Below, one piece after another: positions 40,542-44,312 of a stretch of 44,312 nucleotides of DNA. The notes beneath the pieces are model-generated. The model had not been told where the DNA came from, did no database searches, and saw only the letters and a program-made list of their open reading frames with translations. Position 1 is the first letter of the stretch. Every line of letters starts with the position of its first letter. The translations under genes and the position numbers were made by a program. This DNA is from Phaeovulum sp. (lineage in GTDB: Bacteria > Pseudomonadota > Alphaproteobacteria > Rhodobacterales > Rhodobacteraceae), in NCBI RefSeq assembly GCF_030684035.1, contig NZ_JAUXPI010000019.1, positions 1 to 44,312 of the forward strand. The letters run 5' to 3'.

Positions 40542-43500
40542 ATGCGCCTGCCCCGATTCATCCATCTGCGCCTGCATACCGAGTATTCGCTGCTGGAAGG
40601 CGCGGTGCCGGTGAAAAAGCTGGTGAAAATGGCCGCCGAGGCGGGCATGCCCGCGGTCGCGGTCACCGATACCAATGCCATGTTCGCCGCGCTCGAATTC
40701 GCGACGCTGGCCGAGGGCGCGGGTTTGCAGCCGATTATCGGCTGCCAAATAGCGCTGGCCTATGCGGACACGGCCCCCGGCGAGCCGCCAAGGCAGCCCG
40801 CGCCGCTGGTGCTGCTGGCGCAGAATGAACCCGGCTACCGCAACCTCTTGAAGCTCAACTCCTGCCTCTATCTCGACAAGGCCGGGCAGTTGCCGCAGGT
40901 TGCGGTGGCCGAGCTTGCCGCGCATGCCGAAGGCCTGATCTGCCTCAGCGGCGGGGCCGAAGGGCCGGTGGGCAAGCTCGTCCAGGCCGGGCAGGGGGCG
41001 CGGGCGAAGGCCCTGCTGGAGCGGCTGGCCGGGATCTATCCGAACCGGCTTTATGTGGAATTGCAGCGCCATGCGGGCGAAGGCGGCGCGCTCATGGCCG
41101 CCGAGCGTGCCACCGAGCAGTTCTTTGTCGAATCCGCCTATGCGCTTGCGCTGCCGCTGGTCGCCACCAACGATGTCTATTTCCCCAAGCCCGCGATGTA
41201 CGAGGCGCATGACGCCCTGCTCTGCATTGCCGAGGGTGCCTATGTCGATCAGCAGGAACCACGCAGGCGGCTGACGCCGCAGCATTATTTCAAGTCGGAA
41301 GCGGAGATGTGCACGCTTTTCGCGGACCTGCCCGAGGCCCTGGCAAACACCATCGAAATTGCCCGCCGCTGCGCCTTTGCACCCGGCAGGCGCGAGCCGA
41401 TATTGCCGCGCTTTGCCGATGACGAGGTCGAAACCTTGCGGCGCGAGGCGCGCGCCGGGCTGGCGGCACGGCTGGCCGAGGTGCAGCACGCCGCGGCGGA
41501 TCCCGAGTATCAGGCCCGGCTTGAGCGGGAGCTTGGGATCATCGAGCAGATGGGCTTTCCCGGCTACTTCCTGATCGTCGCCGATTTCATCAAATGGGCC
41601 AAGGCGCAGGGCATTCCGGTGGGGCCGGGGCGTGGCTCGGGGGCGGGCAGCCTGGTCGCCTGGGCGCTGACCGTCACCGACCTTGATCCGCTGCGCTACA
41701 AGCTTCTGTTCGAGCGGTTCCTGAACCCCGAGCGGGTTTCGATGCCCGACTTCGATATCGACTTCTGCATGGATCGCCGCGAGGAGGTGATCCATTACGT
41801 CCAGCGCAAATACGGCCGCGAGCGGGTCGGGCAGATCATCACCTTCGGCGCGCTCCTCTCGAAGGCGGCGGTGCGCGATGTCGGGCGGGTGTTGCAGATG
41901 CCCTACATGCAGGTCGATCGCCTTTCCAAGATGATCCCGCTTGACGGGGTAAAGCCGGTTTCCATCGAAAAGGCGCTTGCCGACGAGCCACGCCTGCGCG
42001 AGGCGGCGCGCGAAGAGGTGGTGGCGCGACTGCTGGACTATGCGCGCCAGATCGAGGGGCTGTTGCGCAATGCCTCCACCCATGCCGCCGGGGTGGTGAT
42101 CGGCGACCGCCCGCTTGATGAGCTGGTGCCGCTTTATCAGGATCCGCGCTCCGATACCCCGGCGACCCAGTTCAACATGAAATGGGTCGAAGCGGCGGGG
42201 CTGGTGAAATTCGACTTTCTCGGGCTGAAAACGCTCACCGTCATCCGCAACGCGCTCGATCTTCTGGCGGCGCGCGGGGTGCAGGTGGATATCGCGCATA
42301 TCCCGCTCGATGATCCCAAAACCTATGCGCTTTATGCTGCGGCGCGCACGGTTGCGGTGTTTCAGGTGGAAAGCACCGGCATGATGGATGCGCTCAGGCG
42401 CATGCGCCCGACCTGCATTGAAGATATCGTGGCGCTGGTGGCACTTTACCGCCCCGGCCCGATGGAAAACATTCCCGCCTATTGCGAGGTCAAGAACGGC
42501 ATCCGGCCGCTGGTCTCGATCCACCCGGCGATAGACCACATTCTGGCCGAGACCCAGGGCATCATCGTCTATCAGGAACAGGTGATGGAAATCGCCCAGG
42601 TGCTGGCGGGCTATTCGCTTGGCGGTGCCGATCTCCTGCGCCGGGCGATGGGCAAGAAGAACCCCGAGGATATGGCCAAGGAACGGCCAAAGTTCATCGA
42701 GGGTGCCGCTGCGGCGCATGGCGTTGCCCGGGAAAAGGCTGGCGAAGTCTTTGACCTTCTGGAAAAATTCGCCAATTACGGGTTCAACAAGTCGCATGCG
42801 GCTGCCTATGCCGTGGTCAGCTACCAGACCGCCTGGCTGAAGGCCAACTACCCCGTTGAATTCATGGCGGCGGTGATGAACTGCGATATCCACCAGACCG
42901 ACAAGCTTGCGCTTTACAAGCGCGAGGTCGACAAGCTCGGGCTCACCACGGTGCCGCCCTGCGTGAACCGCTCGCAGGCCACCTTCTCGGTGCACGCGGG
43001 TGCCGTGGTCTATGCGCTCGGCGCGCTGAAAAACATCGGCGTCGAGGCGATGAAGCTGATTGTCGCGGCGCGCGGCGACAGGCCCTTTGCCGACCTCACC
43101 GATTTTGCCCGCCGGGTGGATCTGAAGCGGATCGGCAAGCGCCCGCTGGAAATGCTCGCCCGCGCCGGGGCGCTGGATGCGCTCGACCCCAACCGCCAGC
43201 GCGCCTTCGCCAGCCTCGATGCGCTGACCGCGTTTTCGGCGGCGGCGCACGAGGCGCAGGGCTCGGCGCAGGTGTCGCTCTTTGGCGAGGCGGGCGAAGA
43301 CCTGCCGCCACCACGGCTTGCCGATACCGATGACTGGGCCCCCGCCGAACGGCTTGCCGAAGAGCATCAGGCGGTCGGCTTCTACCTCTCGGGGCACCCG
43401 CTTGATGATGATATGCCGGCGCTGCGCCGTTCCAAGGTGCAGACACTGGCCGAAATTGCCGTCGCCGCCGAATCTGGTGCCGTCATCGCCCGCGTTGCGG

Positions 43501-43985
43501 GCATGGTTTCGGGCGTGAAGGAAAAGAAATCCGCCCGCGGCACCCGCCTTGGCTTTGTCAGCTTCTCCGATCCGACGGGGCTGGGCGAAGCCACCTTGTT
43601 CTCCGACGTTCTGGAACCCGCGCGCCGGTATCTTGAGCCGGGGGCAGCGGTGGTGATGACCGTCGAGGCAACGCTGGAAGGCGAAAAGCTGCGGCTCTTG
43701 GCGCGCGCGGTGCAGCCTGTCGATGCGGTCGCCGCCGCGGCAGGCGGCGCGGGCCTGCGCATTTTCCTCGACTCCGCCGAGGCGGCGGCGGCGGTGGCCA
43801 CGGTCTTTGCCCGCATCGAAGCCGAAGGCAAGACCCGCGCCCGCGGCCCGGTAGAATTCCGCGTCACCGATTTTGAACATGGCGCGGAATACGAGATTGC
43901 GGCAGGGCGAGAGCTGCCGGTCACGCCGCAGATCAAGGGTGCCATCCGCGCCCTGCGCGGGGTGGCGATGGTCGAGGATATCTAG
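40542..43985 (+). CDS. dnaE: DNA polymerase III alpha subunit
   Basis: Replicative polymerase catalytic subunit, 1147 aa from the ATG at 40542 (AGGGG upstream). The N-terminal PHP domain begins FIHLRLHTEYSLLEGA. The polymerase domain has GPGRGSGAGSLVAWAL and the catalytic MPDFDIDFCMD, then RPGPMENIPAYCEVKNG, MGKKNPEDMAKER and FNKSHAAAYAVVSYQTAWLK. The C-terminal part has helix-hairpin-helix and OB-fold segments (GMVSGVKEKKSARGTRLGFVSF, in pieces). Near the usual full length, so it is likely the essential replicative copy rather than the error-prone DnaE2. Confidence 0.96.
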   Translation: MRLPRFIHLRLHTEYSLLEGAVPVKKLVKMAAEAGMPAVAVTDTNAMFAALEFATLAEGAGLQPIIGCQIALAYADTAPGEPPRQPAPLVLLAQNEPGYRNLLKLNSCLYLDKAGQLPQVAVAELAAHAEGLICLSGGAEGPVGKLVQAGQGARAKALLERLAGIYPNRLYVELQRHAGEGGALMAAERATEQFFVESAYALALPLVATNDVYFPKPAMYEAHDALLCIAEGAYVDQQEPRRRLTPQHYFKSEAEMCTLFADLPEALANTIEIARRCAFAPGRREPILPRFADDEVETLRREARAGLAARLAEVQHAAADPEYQARLERELGIIEQMGFPGYFLIVADFIKWAKAQGIPVGPGRGSGAGSLVAWALTVTDLDPLRYKLLFERFLNPERVSMPDFDIDFCMDRREEVIHYVQRKYGRERVGQIITFGALLSKAAVRDVGRVLQMPYMQVDRLSKMIPLDGVKPVSIEKALADEPRLREAAREEVVARLLDYARQIEGLLRNASTHAAGVVIGDRPLDELVPLYQDPRSDTPATQFNMKWVEAAGLVKFDFLGLKTLTVIRNALDLLAARGVQVDIAHIPLDDPKTYALYAAARTVAVFQVESTGMMDALRRMRPTCIEDIVALVALYRPGPMENIPAYCEVKNGIRPLVSIHPAIDHILAETQGIIVYQEQVMEIAQVLAGYSLGGADLLRRAMGKKNPEDMAKERPKFIEGAAAAHGVAREKAGEVFDLLEKFANYGFNKSHAAAYAVVSYQTAWLKANYPVEFMAAVMNCDIHQTDKLALYKREVDKLGLTTVPPCVNRSQATFSVHAGAVVYALGALKNIGVEAMKLIVAARGDRPFADLTDFARRVDLKRIGKRPLEMLARAGALDALDPNRQRAFASLDALTAFSAAAHEAQGSAQVSLFGEAGEDLPPPRLADTDDWAPAERLAEEHQAVGFYLSGHPLDDDMPALRRSKVQTLAEIAVAAESGAVIARVAGMVSGVKEKKSARGTRLGFVSFSDPTGLGEATLFSDVLEPARRYLEPGAAVVMTVEATLEGEKLRLLARAVQPVDAVAAAAGGAGLRIFLDSAEAAAAVATVFARIEAEGKTRARGPVEFRVTDFEHGAEYEIAAGRELPVTPQIKGAIRALRGVAMVEDI

Positions 43986-44064
43986 CGCCCTGTGCCGGCT
44001 CTGGCCATGCGGCTGGCGCGGCAAGCTTCGGTGCGGCCGCCGCGGTTCTCGCGCTGCCCCGCCA

Positions 44065-44172
44065 CCACAATATAATAGATATGTAGGATGAATGTTCTGA
44101 ACGGGTGTTCACATGGTTCCGGCATGTTATAGTAAAAGCCTGCGCGAATAAATAACAACTATAATAACTATA
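44065..44172. other. AT-rich stretch between dnaE and a mobile element
   Basis: This roughly 100-base segment is much richer in A and T than the rest of the window and ends with AACTATA repeated (44157-44163 and 44166-44172). It also has GAAC-GGGT-GTTC as a short inverted repeat. It may be a favoured insertion target or imported DNA. Confidence 0.5.
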
Positions 44173-44312
44173 GGAACGTCTGAAAAACCTGCCACTTTCC
44201 GCCTGATCTGATAGGCTTGGGCATCCCCACGAGGAGGCTTGCCGATGCTGAAACAACCCGCCTTTCCCGGCCTGCGCGATGCGATGAAGAAGAAGGTGAC
44301 ACGGCGCGAGCA
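44173..44312 (+). mobile_element. probable left end of an IS5-like insertion sequence (runs off the window)
   Basis: From GGAACGTCTGAAAAACC onward the sequence changes character and leads after about 70 bases to a transposase-like start. IS5-group ends begin with a similar GGAAxGT and target short YTAR-like sites; the preceding bases are TATA/CTATA. The right end is outside, so this cannot be confirmed here. Confidence 0.45.
44245..44312 (+). CDS. 5' end of a probable transposase (partial)
   Basis: The ATG at 44245 has a strong GAGGAGG and opens a frame that runs off the window after 22 codons. The start MLKQPAFPGLRDAMKKK followed by VTRRE resembles the N-terminus of IS5-family transposases, which have a KxTRRExFL segment near the start. 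Too short for certainty. Confidence 0.45.
   Translation, partial: MLKQPAFPGLRDAMKKKVTRRE

Noticed and set aside
40437-44024. very long minus-strand frame extending the SRPBCC gene upstream
   Set aside because: Only the last 151 codons (39981-40436) resemble a protein family; the rest is antisense of dnaE, and the true start has AAAGGAGG.
1-44312. CRISPR arrays, tRNA or rRNA genes
   Set aside because: No regularly spaced repeats and no cloverleaf or rRNA-like sequence were noticed on reading both strands; a dedicated scan could still find a missed tRNA.

Overview
The window is high-GC DNA with alphaproteobacterial gene content, most like a Rhodobacterales (Rhodobacteraceae-type) sulfur oxidiser. 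This rests on the protein families, the XdhABC/BMP-transporter arrangement, an alphaproteobacterial-type Mrp and a GC-rich palindromic insertion. No 16S rRNA or tRNA gene was seen, so the taxonomy is an inference.

Region 1 (1-1035) holds a small unknown gene and the C-terminal half of a broken DNA methyltransferase. Region 2 (1036-15497, minus strand) is a complete reverse-type dissimilatory sulfite reductase operon in the classical order dsrA-B-E-F-H-C-M-K-L-J-O-P-N. Its tail carries a DUF4202 protein and an Mrp-type P-loop NTPase with a C-terminal DUF971 domain; no dsrR or dsrS is seen here. Region 3 (15498-16162) is the divergent control region, with a candidate promoter and overlapping inverted repeat for dsrA. 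Region 4 (16163-20128, plus strand) is a compact six-gene operon: two small unknown proteins, siroheme synthase CysG, a DsrC paralogue lacking both active cysteines, a four-cysteine small protein, and an unusual [2Fe-2S] ferredoxin/flavin-reductase fusion with a novel N-terminal region. This operon is the best candidate for an undescribed Dsr-associated module. A YeiH-type transporter (plus) and a tusA/dsrE2 pair (minus) complete the sulfur section, to about 22.9 kb.

Region 5 (22.9-23.8 kb) is debris of mobile DNA: a helicase fragment and a serine-recombinase fragment. With the methyltransferase remnant at the left end, it brackets the sulfur genes like a genomic island. Region 6 (23.8-27.9 kb) has a DUF1684 protein, a cytochrome c, a small secreted protein, a cyclopropane fatty acid synthase, and decayed remnants of DUF1365 and of an ECF sigma factor. 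Region 7 (27.9-30.5 kb) has a sulfide:quinone oxidoreductase-like flavoprotein and a periplasmic protein made of four similar repeats. Region 8 (30.5-39.9 kb, minus) is a purine uptake and oxidation cluster: a BMP-family ABC transporter followed by xdhC, xdhB and xdhA, with an in-frame palindromic insertion in xdhB. Region 9 has an AHSA1/SRPBCC protein, a divergent dnaE, and at the right edge an AT-rich stretch and the probable left end of an IS5-like element.

Functionally, sulfide would enter by the SQR-like enzyme. TusA, DsrE2 and DsrEFH would pass sulfane sulfur to DsrC. DsrMKJOP would link DsrC to the membrane electron chain. DsrAB, with siroheme from CysG and amidation by DsrN, would oxidise the sulfur to sulfite, with DsrL taking the electrons. 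The ferredoxin-reductase fusion may be an extra electron partner, which is an inference.
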